A stretch of 64,000 nucleotides of DNA. It comes from CALNBC01 sp040768925. Lineage in GTDB: Bacteria > Bacillota > Clostridia > Christensenellales > CALWSW01. The first letter of the stretch is position 1; each line of letters opens with the position of its first letter. Below are positions 30,931 to 38,236 of this stretch, piece after piece. The DNA lies in the NCBI GenBank assembly GCA_040768925.1, contig JAXGLZ010000002.1:62001-126000 (forward strand), given 5' to 3'. The notes beneath the pieces are model-generated. The model was not told the DNA's origin, did not search any database, and saw nothing but the letters and a program-made list of their open reading frames with translations. A program made the translations under genes and the position numbers.

Positions 30931-32517
30931 ATGGCACTGATCATTCGGAACCTGCGCCTCTCCCCAAATGAGGACGAGGCGCTTTTGCATTCCAAAGCCG
31001 CGGCCGCGATCGGCCTGCGCGAAGGAGACCTCAAAGCGCTCAGGATCGTGCGGGGGTCTCTAGACGCGAGGAAGCGGACGGACGTTCACTTCCTGTATTC
31101 CGTCCGCGTCGAAGTCCCCGGTGAAGAAGCGATTCTCGGCCGGGGGGACGCAAATATCGAAAGGGAGGAAGCGCCGCCTATTCGGGAGATCCGGCGCGGC
31201 GAAAAGCCGCTGACCGAACGGCCCGTCGTGGTCGGCTCCGGCCCCTGCGGGATGTTTGCGGCCCTGACCCTGGCGCGCGCGGGCTATTCGCCCGTTGTGA
31301 TTGAGCGCGGTTCCCCGGTCGACAGGCGGAAGGACGAGGTGGACGCTTTTTTCAGCACCGGGAACCTGGACGAAAACAGCAACGTCCTTTTCGGCGAAGG
31401 CGGTGCGGGCACTTTTTCGGACGGCAAGCTGACCACAAGGATCAAAGACGCCCGCTGCCAAAATATTTTGGAGGATCTCGTCCGCTTCGGCGCGGACAAG
31501 ACCGCAGCCTACGACGCAAAGCCCCACATCGGAACGGATGTTTTGCGCAGGGTCGTCGCAGAAATCAGGAAAGAAATCGTTGCCCTTGGCGGCGAATACC
31601 GGTTCAACGAAACCGTGACGGGGATCGAGATCGACGGCGGCAGGCTTTGCGCGGTGATGACAGATAAGGAAAGGATCCCCGCAAACGCCTGCATCCTCGC
31701 CACCGGCCACAGCGCGCGGGATGTTTACGCTTTCCTCGGCGGGGCGGGGGTTTCCCTTTGCGGCAAGCCCTTTGCGGTGGGCGTGCGCATCGAGCACCCG
31801 CAAGAAATGATCGACGCCGCCCAGCTTGGGAAATTCGCAGGCAACCCGAGGATCGGCGCCGCGGAATACCATTTGGCCAGCAGGCAGGGCGAACGGGGTG
31901 TTTACACCTTCTGCATGTGCCCCGGGGGTTATGTCGTCGCTTCCGCAAGCGAGGCGGGCGGCGTGGTAACGAACGGAATGAGCTATTCAAAAAGAAACGG
32001 CGAAAACTCCAATTCCGCAGTGGTGGTTTCAGTTTCGCCCGCGGATTTTGGCCCAAACCCCCTGGACGGGATCGCCTTCCAGCGAAGGTTAGAGCGGGCC
32101 TCCTATGAACATGGCGGCGGCGGCTTTGCCGCCCCGGCCCAGACCGTCGGGGATTTCCTGGCCGATCGCCCGTCAAGGGGATTCGCAGGCGTGAAACCGA
32201 CTTACAGGCCGGGGGTGACCCCCTGCAACCTTTCGGATTTCCTTCCGGGATTCGTTACGGACGGAATCAGGAAGGCCCTGCCCGCCTTCGGGCGGCAGAT
32301 CCGGGGATTCGACAGGAAGGATGCGGTGCTGACCGCAGTCGAAAGCAGAACGTCCTCCTGCGTGCGGATTCTGCGCGGCGAAGACCTGCAATCGCCGGAC
32401 GTTTGCGGCCTTTTTCCGGCGGGGGAGGGGGCGGGCTATGCCGGGGGGATCGTCAGCGCCGCGGTGGACGGCATGCGCGCGGCGGAAGCGCTGATCGGCG
32501 CGTTTTCACCCGTTTAA
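30931..32517 (+). CDS. FAD-dependent oxidoreductase of the COG2509 type
   Basis: A 528-residue flavoprotein. An N-terminal ~95-residue domain precedes the Rossmann FAD fingerprint VVVGSGPCGMFAALTLARAG, then ERGSPVDRRKDEVDAFF and GEGGAGTFSDGKLTTR, all typical of COG2509 dehydrogenases. The C-terminal FAD contact reads LFPAGEGAGYAGGIVSAA. The physiological substrate of the family is unknown. It starts 14 bases after cdaR and is probably in the same operon. Confidence 0.9.
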   Translation: MALIIRNLRLSPNEDEALLHSKAAAAIGLREGDLKALRIVRGSLDARKRTDVHFLYSVRVEVPGEEAILGRGDANIEREEAPPIREIRRGEKPLTERPVVVGSGPCGMFAALTLARAGYSPVVIERGSPVDRRKDEVDAFFSTGNLDENSNVLFGEGGAGTFSDGKLTTRIKDARCQNILEDLVRFGADKTAAYDAKPHIGTDVLRRVVAEIRKEIVALGGEYRFNETVTGIEIDGGRLCAVMTDKERIPANACILATGHSARDVYAFLGGAGVSLCGKPFAVGVRIEHPQEMIDAAQLGKFAGNPRIGAAEYHLASRQGERGVYTFCMCPGGYVVASASEAGGVVTNGMSYSKRNGENSNSAVVVSVSPADFGPNPLDGIAFQRRLERASYEHGGGGFAAPAQTVGDFLADRPSRGFAGVKPTYRPGVTPCNLSDFLPGFVTDGIRKALPAFGRQIRGFDRKDAVLTAVESRTSSCVRILRGEDLQSPDVCGLFPAGEGAGYAGGIVSAAVDGMRAAEALIGAFSPV

Positions 32518-32538
32518 ACCAAAGATGAGGAAGAAATC

Positions 32539-33237
32539 ATGAAGCGAATGGTTGTTTTAATCGGAAATTATGGCAGCGGAAAGACGGAAATCGCCCTGAA
32601 CCTGGCCATTAACGCCGCAAGGGAGGGCAAGAAAGCCGCCCTTGTGGACCTTGATATCGTCAATCCTTATTTCCGGTCCGGGGAGCAGGTTTCGCTCCTT
32701 CGGAAAAACGGCGTCAGGCTGATCGCGCCGCCGTATGCCGCCACCAACGTGGACCTTCCCGTGCTTTCCGCCGAGGTGCAGCGCGTGTTTGTGGAACCGA
32801 TGGATCAGGTCGTCTTCGACGTGGGGGGGGACGCGGTCGGCGCGACGGCCCTTGGCCAGTACCACGCCAAATTCGACAAAATTCGCAAAGATGTCGAGGT
32901 GCTCGCCGTAATCAATACCAGAAGACCCCTTTGCGCCACGGCGGAGGATATCTCCGCCCTGCTTGCCCATATGTCCGCCGGGGCGCGGCTCTCGATCGAC
33001 GGCATCATCAACAATGCCAATCTTGCCCGGGATTCCGAAGCGCGGCTTTTGCTGGAATCGGAAGAAATCCTGAAAAAAGTGACGGAAATGACCAAAATTC
33101 CCGTCAAATACGTCGGCGGCCTGCCGGATGTGTTGGAAAAATATGCCGGCCTTTCCGGCAAATCGGCGCAAAAACCCGAACAAATACCGATTCGCGTATA
33201 TACGCGCCCCGAATGGCTGGATATTACGGTTGAATAA
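32539..33237 (+). CDS. P-loop ATPase of the MinD/ParA-like class
   Basis: A 232-residue nucleotide-binding protein. The P-loop is GNYGSGKTEIAL, followed by AALVDLDIVNPYFRS (switch-I-like Asp) and VVFDVGGDAVGATAL (Walker-B-like). It lacks the signature Lys of deviant ParA P-loops (KGGxGKT), so it may be a related but distinct family. It lies directly upstream of the 2-oxoacid:ferredoxin oxidoreductase genes, which have their own promoter starting in its stop codon. A cofactor-insertion or regulatory role is possible but unproven. Confidence 0.78.
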   Translation: MKRMVVLIGNYGSGKTEIALNLAINAAREGKKAALVDLDIVNPYFRSGEQVSLLRKNGVRLIAPPYAATNVDLPVLSAEVQRVFVEPMDQVVFDVGGDAVGATALGQYHAKFDKIRKDVEVLAVINTRRPLCATAEDISALLAHMSAGARLSIDGIINNANLARDSEARLLLESEEILKKVTEMTKIPVKYVGGLPDVLEKYAGLSGKSAQKPEQIPIRVYTRPEWLDITVE

Positions 33238-33258
33238 TCATGAGCCGTGCAGTATAAT
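33230..33258 (+). promoter_or_regulatory. Promoter of the 2-oxoacid oxidoreductase operon
   Basis: TTGAAT (33230-33235), 17 bases, TATAAT (33253-33258). The -35 overlaps the end of the P-loop ATPase gene. Confidence 0.85.
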
Positions 33259-33322
33259 CATCCCATTCATTCGTTCACAAAGCTGTTTATGCTTTTAACT
33301 ATTTTGTATGGAGGAGCTCATC

Positions 33323-33538
33323 ATGATCAAGCTTACCATCCGTGAGGAGCGCTGCAAGGGCTGCGGCCTTTGCGTGCGCGCGTGTCCGCTGGGCATACTT
33401 GCCCTTTCGAGCACCAAGATCAACTCAAAAGGATACCACTCCGCCGAGCTGGTCGAACCGGAAAAATGCATCGCCTGCGCGAGCTGCGCCCGCACCTGCC
33501 CGGATGTGTGCATTGAGATTGAGAAAACGGAGGCATAA
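33323..33538 (+). CDS. 2[4Fe-4S] ferredoxin subunit of 2-oxoacid:ferredoxin oxidoreductase
   Basis: A 71-residue ferredoxin with two CxxCxxCxxxCP clusters (CKGCGLCVRACP and CIACASCARTCP). It is the delta subunit that takes electrons from the TPP subunit. GGAGGAG lies six bases before the ATG at 33323; an earlier in-frame ATG is upstream of the ribosome site. First of four genes in a tight operon. Confidence 0.95.
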   Translation: MIKLTIREERCKGCGLCVRACPLGILALSSTKINSKGYHSAELVEPEKCIACASCARTCPDVCIEIEKTEA

Positions 33539-33549
33539 AGGAGGACGCC

Positions 33550-34620
33550 ATGACAAAAACCTTGATGAAGGGCAACGAAGCCATTGCCGAAGCGGCGATC
33601 CTGGCCGGCTGCCGCTATTATTTCGGCTATCCGATCACGCCCCAGAACCAGATCCCGGAATACATGTCCAAAAGAATGCCCCAGATCGGCGGCGCCTTCC
33701 TGCAGGCCGAAAGCGAAATCGCGGCGATCAACATGGTCTACGGCGCGGCGGGCGCGGGCGTTCGGGCGATGACTTCCTCGTCCAGCCCCGGGATCAGCCT
33801 GAAGATGGAGGGGATCTCCTATCTTGCCGGGGCGGAGCTTCCCGCGGTCATCGTCAACATGGTGCGCGGCGGCCCCGGCCTCGGCTCCATTCAGGCGGCA
33901 CAGACGGACTATTTCCAGGCCACCAAGGGCGGCGGCCACGGCGATTACCACATGCCCACCCTTGCACCCGCCTCCATTCAGGAAGCCTGCGATCTCGTCC
34001 AGCTTGCCTTTGACCTGGCGGACGAGTACAGGACCCCCGTCATGCTGATCGGCGACGGCATGATCGGCCAGATGATGGAACCCGTCGAGCTGGTCAAGCG
34101 CGAACCGAGGGCGCAGCAGAAAAAAGACTGGGCCACCACCGGCTGGTCGGATAAATCCAGAAAACGGGCCGTCGTCAACTCCCTTTACATCGAGCCGGAA
34201 GCGCTGGAGGAGCTGAACGTAAGGCTGCAAAAGCGCTACGCGGAAATCAAAGAGAAGGAAACGATGTTCGAAGCCTATCACACCGAGGACGCCGAGATCA
34301 TTGTTTACGCTTACGGCACCGTCGCCCGGATCGTCAAATCCGCGATCAAGAAGTGCGCCGAAAAGGGGATCAAGGTCGGCCTCGTCCGCCCGATCACCCT
34401 TTGGCCCTTCCCGGATCGTGCCGTTTACGAAGCCGCGGCGCAAAAGAGCGCAGTCGGCCTTTTGACCGTCGAAATGTCCGCCGGACAGATGGTGGAAGAC
34501 GTCCGCCTGGCCGTCAACGGCATCAAACCCGTTGATTTCTTCGGAAAGCTTGGCGCCTCCCTGCCCACGACGGAGGAAATCGTCGAAAAGATCCTTCAGG
34601 TAAGAAAGGAGCGTGGCTGA
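33550..34620 (+). CDS. vorB: 2-oxoacid:ferredoxin oxidoreductase alpha subunit (VorB/KorA type)
   Basis: A 356-residue subunit with the pyrimidine-binding and transketolase-C regions: GNEAIAEAAILAGCRYYFGYPITPQ, EIAAINMVYGAAGAGVRAMTSSSSPG and RGGPGLGSIQAAQTDY. Order ferredoxin-alpha-beta-gamma matches branched-chain (Vor) or 2-oxoglutarate (Kor) ferredoxin oxidoreductases, which oxidatively decarboxylate a 2-oxoacid to an acyl-CoA. Branched-chain versus 2-oxoglutarate specificity cannot be settled here. Confidence 0.93.
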   Translation: MTKTLMKGNEAIAEAAILAGCRYYFGYPITPQNQIPEYMSKRMPQIGGAFLQAESEIAAINMVYGAAGAGVRAMTSSSSPGISLKMEGISYLAGAELPAVIVNMVRGGPGLGSIQAAQTDYFQATKGGGHGDYHMPTLAPASIQEACDLVQLAFDLADEYRTPVMLIGDGMIGQMMEPVELVKREPRAQQKKDWATTGWSDKSRKRAVVNSLYIEPEALEELNVRLQKRYAEIKEKETMFEAYHTEDAEIIVYAYGTVARIVKSAIKKCAEKGIKVGLVRPITLWPFPDRAVYEAAAQKSAVGLLTVEMSAGQMVEDVRLAVNGIKPVDFFGKLGASLPTTEEIVEKILQVRKERG

Positions 34621-34621
34621 T

Positions 34622-35365
34622 ATGGCAATGGTATTCAAAAAAACCGATATGCTGACGGATGCGCCCATGCATTATTGCCCCGGCTGCACCCACGGGATCA
34701 TCCACCGCCTGGTGGCGGAATGCATAGAAGAACTGGGCATGGCGGACAAAACAGTCGGCGTCGCCCCGGTCGGCTGCGCGGTTTTCGCTTACAATTATTT
34801 CAACTGCGACATGCAGGAAGCCGCCCACGGCCGCGCCCCGGCCGTCGCGACGGGCATCAAGCGCGCCCTGCCGGACAGGCTGGTTTTCACCTATCAGGGG
34901 GACGGCGACCTGGCCAGCATCGGCGCGGCGGAGATCAACCACGCCTGCGCCAGGGCCGAAAAATTCACGACGGTCTTCATCAACAACGCGATTTACGGCA
35001 TGACCGGCGGCCAGATGGCGCCCACCACCCTCGTCGGGCAGAAGACCACCACCTCGCCGGACGGCCGCGACCCCGAACGCTGCGGTTACCCGATCCGCGT
35101 TTGCGAAATGCTCGCCACTCACGAAGGCGCGTATTACATCGCCCGGGTTTCGGTGCACGACAACAAGAATATCATCAACGCCAAAAAGGCGATTAAGAAA
35201 GCCTTTGAGTACCAGCTTGCCGGCAAGGGCTTCACGCTGGTGGAGGTTCTTTCCACCTGCTCCACCAACTGGGGGATGGACCCCGTGGAATCTTTGGATT
35301 GGCTGGTGGAAAACATGATACCCCAGTATCCGCTGGGCGTCTATAAGGACAAGGGGGCGAAATAA
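34622..35365 (+). CDS. 2-oxoacid:ferredoxin oxidoreductase beta (TPP-binding) subunit
   Basis: A 247-residue subunit with CPGCTHGIIHR at the N-terminus and the thiamine diphosphate motif GDGDLASIGAAEINHA...NNAIYGMTGGQ. The ATG at 34622 is 10 bases after AAAGGAG; a GTG three codons earlier lies against the ribosome site. It starts one base after the alpha stop. Confidence 0.94.
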   Translation: MAMVFKKTDMLTDAPMHYCPGCTHGIIHRLVAECIEELGMADKTVGVAPVGCAVFAYNYFNCDMQEAAHGRAPAVATGIKRALPDRLVFTYQGDGDLASIGAAEINHACARAEKFTTVFINNAIYGMTGGQMAPTTLVGQKTTTSPDGRDPERCGYPIRVCEMLATHEGAYYIARVSVHDNKNIINAKKAIKKAFEYQLAGKGFTLVEVLSTCSTNWGMDPVESLDWLVENMIPQYPLGVYKDKGAK

Positions 35366-35902
35366 ATGCTTGAGCAGATCATAGTTGCCGGTTTTGGCGG
35401 CCAGGGCGTGCTTTCTTTGGGCAAGATGCTGGCCGAAGCGGGAATGGAAGAGGGCAAGAACGTGACCTGGCTGCCGAGCTACGGCCCCGAAATGCGGGGG
35501 GGCACCTCGAATTGCAGCGTGATCATCTCGGACGAATGGATCGGCGCGCCGAACATCACCCAGGCCAGCGCCGTGATCGCGATGAACCTGCCGTCGTTGG
35601 ACAAATTCGAGTCCTACGTCGCTCCGGGAGCCCACCTTTTCATCAACAGCTCGATCATCGAACAGAAGGCCGTAAGGGAGGATATCCACGTGCATTACGT
35701 TCCCGCGAACGACATCGCCGAAGGCCTTGGCACGGTCAAGGCGGCAAACATGGTGATGATGGGCGCTTACCTTGCTATCAGCCCCGTCGTGGACACGGAA
35801 ACGGTCATCGACCAGCTCAGGCTGGTCTTCGGCGAAAAAAAGGCGCACCTGATCCCCATGAACAGGAAGGCCATCGAGGCCGGCGCCCAGGCGATAAAAT
35901 AA
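35366..35902 (+). CDS. 2-oxoacid:ferredoxin oxidoreductase gamma subunit
   Basis: A 178-residue subunit with the diagnostic GFGGQGVLSLGKMLAEAG opening and SYGPEMRGGTSNCSV, which contributes to CoA handling. It begins directly after the beta stop codon and is followed by a strong terminator. Confidence 0.94.
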   Translation: MLEQIIVAGFGGQGVLSLGKMLAEAGMEEGKNVTWLPSYGPEMRGGTSNCSVIISDEWIGAPNITQASAVIAMNLPSLDKFESYVAPGAHLFINSSIIEQKAVREDIHVHYVPANDIAEGLGTVKAANMVMMGAYLAISPVVDTETVIDQLRLVFGEKKAHLIPMNRKAIEAGAQAIK

Positions 35903-35910
35903 CCGGACGC

Positions 35911-35951
35911 AAAAAAGCCATCCCCGTCATTGCTGGGGGGATGGCTTTTTT
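35911..35951. terminator. Bidirectional terminator between vor operon and the leftward glycan cassette
   Basis: A 15-bp stem (35911-35925 with 35937-35951) flanked by A-run and T-run, so it can act in both directions. The last codons and stop of the leftward UbiA-like gene lie inside it. Confidence 0.95.
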
Positions 35952-36679
35952 CTTGGATCGCCGAACAAAAGGAGGGCGGAAAGCACGAGAACGCGGTAAA
36001 CATAATACCAAAGCGCCACAAAAAACAGCAGGGAAGCAGGCGCAAAAACCGCGGCGGCCAAAGCGAGCAGAAGGGCGTAAATCGCTCTGAATGGATGGGG
36101 CTCTAAGGATTTTAAAAAAGAGACGCGGTATTTGGGCTTTGAGGCGTGCTCGATCGTGCGCGGCAGAACGAAGGCCAACACCAGAACAAGGCAGGCTTCG
36201 CCGAGCATGCCCGGAACGAACAGCGCGGGCAGCGCCAGATACTTCCCAAAGCAAAGCAAAAAATAGGTCAGGATGTTCCATCTGCTGCGGATGGAGTTGT
36301 GCAGGGCGAAAGCAACGCCGATAAAGGCCAAAGCCGCCGTAAAGAGCTGCGACTTTAGATATATAATGGAAAGGATAACGATGGTGATTCTTGCCGCGGT
36401 GATCTGGATGAAATATTTTTCGATTTTTTCGCGTTTTTCAGGAGGCAATCTGTGATTCGGATTGAGTTCTTTTTTGACGGTAAAAAAATCGTTGAAAAGA
36501 TACCCGATTTCATACAGGGAATATTCCGCGATTACTCCGGCGGCAAAGCGCAAAGAAAGCGGCATCCCGCAGACGAACCACACGGGAATGATCCAGATGA
36601 CGAAAAAGGAAAACCTATCCAGGGCTGTTTGGGCCCGGGTCGCCCAACCGTAGGAAAAGGGGATCAGGTAAACCGTCAA
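35927..36679 (-). CDS. UbiA-like polytopic membrane protein
   Basis: A 250-residue protein with about seven hydrophobic segments. LYEIGYLFNDFFTVKKELNPNHRL resembles the first Asp-rich motif of UbiA prenyltransferases (NDxxDxxxD), but the second and third Asp are Thr and Glu. PRTIEHASKPKYR lies where the second motif is expected. Start TTG 36679 overlaps the HAD stop (TTGA) and has GAGGTG eight bases upstream. It is last in the GT2-HAD-UbiA-like cassette. A polyprenyl-phosphate glycosylation or phosphoribosyl-type transfer is conceivable, by analogy with DPPR synthase partners, but unproven. Confidence 0.65.
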   Translation of the reverse strand: MTVYLIPFSYGWATRAQTALDRFSFFVIWIIPVWFVCGMPLSLRFAAGVIAEYSLYEIGYLFNDFFTVKKELNPNHRLPPEKREKIEKYFIQITAARITIVILSIIYLKSQLFTAALAFIGVAFALHNSIRSRWNILTYFLLCFGKYLALPALFVPGMLGEACLVLVLAFVLPRTIEHASKPKYRVSFLKSLEPHPFRAIYALLLALAAAVFAPASLLFFVALWYYVYRVLVLSALLLFGDPRKKPSPQQ

Positions 36680-37275
36680 TTTTCAAACACCTCGTCTTTG
36701 GGGAATCGCGCAATCCACCAGTGTTTGTGCCTGCCGCAGTAAATCCGCCGGTAATCCGCCGCGCGGAGCAGGGGCAGATCCGCCCTGTTGTCCGTCACGG
36801 CAAAAAGCAGCTCCCAGGGCGAGAATCCCTGGATCGCGGCAAGCTTGTTCCCGGTCAGATCGTTTGTCAGCTCGCCCTTTTGATATGTTGAGGCCCGCCA
36901 TTCCGAAAAACCGAACAGCCGGGAAACCTCCTTAACCAGGAAATCCGGCGCCGAGGAAACGAGCACGGTGGTCCAGCCCTTTTCCTGAAGGGAAACCAGC
37001 AGCGAAAAGGCGCTCTGCCGCGCGTATCTGGGCAGAACGTCCCGGCAAAACACGCCGGACAGGTATGCAAGCTCCTTTTCGTCGAACCTGCGGATGGAGG
37101 AAAGGAACAGCCTTCTGCGGAAGCGCAGCCTGGGGAAAAGCATATCCACGATTTTTGCCGGGGCGGAATCCGCCAGCCAGCAGCGGAAATTCCGCCTGCA
37201 CGCCCAGCGGGCAAAGGCAAAGAGCGTGTTGCAGCGAAAAAGCGTGCCGCAAAGGTCAAAAACCGCCAGCATCAT
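36676..37275 (-). CDS. HAD-superfamily protein with altered motif I
   Basis: A 199-residue HAD hydrolase-like protein. Motif I reads FDLCGTLF: the nucleophile Asp is kept but the second Asp (general acid) is Cys. Motif II is VSSAP, and motif IV TDNRADLPLL replaces the usual GDSxxD. A helical cap fills residues about 15-90. Loss of the general acid suggests a weak or specialised phosphatase, or a non-phosphatase role. Tight overlaps on both sides (4 bases each) tie it to the GT2 and UbiA-like genes. Confidence 0.8.
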   Translation of the reverse strand: MMLAVFDLCGTLFRCNTLFAFARWACRRNFRCWLADSAPAKIVDMLFPRLRFRRRLFLSSIRRFDEKELAYLSGVFCRDVLPRYARQSAFSLLVSLQEKGWTTVLVSSAPDFLVKEVSRLFGFSEWRASTYQKGELTNDLTGNKLAAIQGFSPWELLFAVTDNRADLPLLRAADYRRIYCGRHKHWWIARFPKDEVFEN

Positions 37276-38135
37276 CGCGCATTCATCGCCTCCTTCGCCA
37301 TTTTTGCTCCGCGCAGCGGCGCGGCAAAGGAAGAAGCGGCACCGCCCCCGTCAATCAGCGCCCCGGCGAACCGCAAAAAAGGCTCCGCAAAAACCATCCT
37401 GCGGTAGATCCGGTCGAATTCCCGTTTGGTGAAATACCGGTTTGCGTAAAGCAGCCTGCTTCGCGCCGAATGCATGGCACAAAAGGGGGAAACGCCCCCC
37501 GATCCACCGCAAATGTGCACGGCCTTCGCTTCCGCGCAGTAAAGGCAGCGCCAGGAAGCCCGCAAAAGGCGCATCGCAAGGTCGACCTCCTCAAAATAAA
37601 GGAAAAAAAGCTCGTCAAACCCGCCGACGGATTCAAAAGCGGACCTTCTCGCCAGGAGGAACGCGCCAAGCACCCAGTCCGCTTCCCCGGATTCGGACTG
37701 ATCGCAGACTGCGTAACCCCGCTTTTTGCCCAGCGCCCTGGCAGCCAGATCCGCCGCTGTGGGAAACGTCATTTTCGAAGCCTGGGCGCCGCCGTCTTCG
37801 TAAGTCAGGCCGATGCCCAAAAGCCCCGCATCCGGCCGGGAATCGATGAAGCCAAGGGCCTTTTTCAGGGCGTCCTTTCGAATCATCACATCCGGATTGA
37901 GGAAGAGTAGATAGGGCGCGATTCCCTGTTTTGCGCACTCGTTGCAGGCCGCGCCATAGCCGACGTTTTTTCCGTTTATGACGGCAACGTCAAAGGGCGG
38001 CGCATACGCCCCGCGGGAGTTGCGAAGGATGACGGAGGAAATCAGCCTTTTTGCGTCCTCGGATTCAAAGATGCTTTTCAGGCAGTTTTCAACCATGGCG
38101 TCCTTGCCGTGGTTGACGATGGCAACGTCCACCAA
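37272..38135 (-). CDS. GT2-family glycosyltransferase (rhamnosyltransferase-like)
   Basis: A 287-residue GT-A enzyme. It begins VDVAIVNHGKDAMVENCLKSI, has the donor-site pattern NVGYGAACNECAK, the DxD-like FLNPDV, and the acceptor-side FDELFFLYFEEVDLAMRL typical of WbbL-like rhamnosyltransferases. The frame extends to 38243; TTG 38135, with GGGGGTGA six bases before it, gives the expected N-terminus, while GTG one codon later is an alternative. First gene of a three-gene leftward cassette. Together with rfbA/rfbC elsewhere in the window, rhamnose is a plausible donor. Confidence 0.8.
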   Translation of the reverse strand: MVDVAIVNHGKDAMVENCLKSIFESEDAKRLISSVILRNSRGAYAPPFDVAVINGKNVGYGAACNECAKQGIAPYLLFLNPDVMIRKDALKKALGFIDSRPDAGLLGIGLTYEDGGAQASKMTFPTAADLAARALGKKRGYAVCDQSESGEADWVLGAFLLARRSAFESVGGFDELFFLYFEEVDLAMRLLRASWRCLYCAEAKAVHICGGSGGVSPFCAMHSARSRLLYANRYFTKREFDRIYRRMVFAEPFLRFAGALIDGGGAASSFAAPLRGAKMAKEAMNAR

Positions 38136-38179
38136 AGCGTTCACCCCCAACGCACTTAGGATGCGCAAAACTCTTGGGC

Positions 38180-38208
38180 TCGGCATAGGGCGAACCCTGT
38201 GATATAAT
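38180..38208 (+). promoter_or_regulatory. Possible promoter of hflX
   Basis: TCGGCA (38180-38185), 17 bases, TATAAT (38203-38208). The -35 is poor. The ATG at 38207 overlaps the -10, so it cannot be the start codon. Confidence 0.55.
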
Positions 38209-38236
38209 GGAAAAAAACGATGAAAGGAACACTTGC

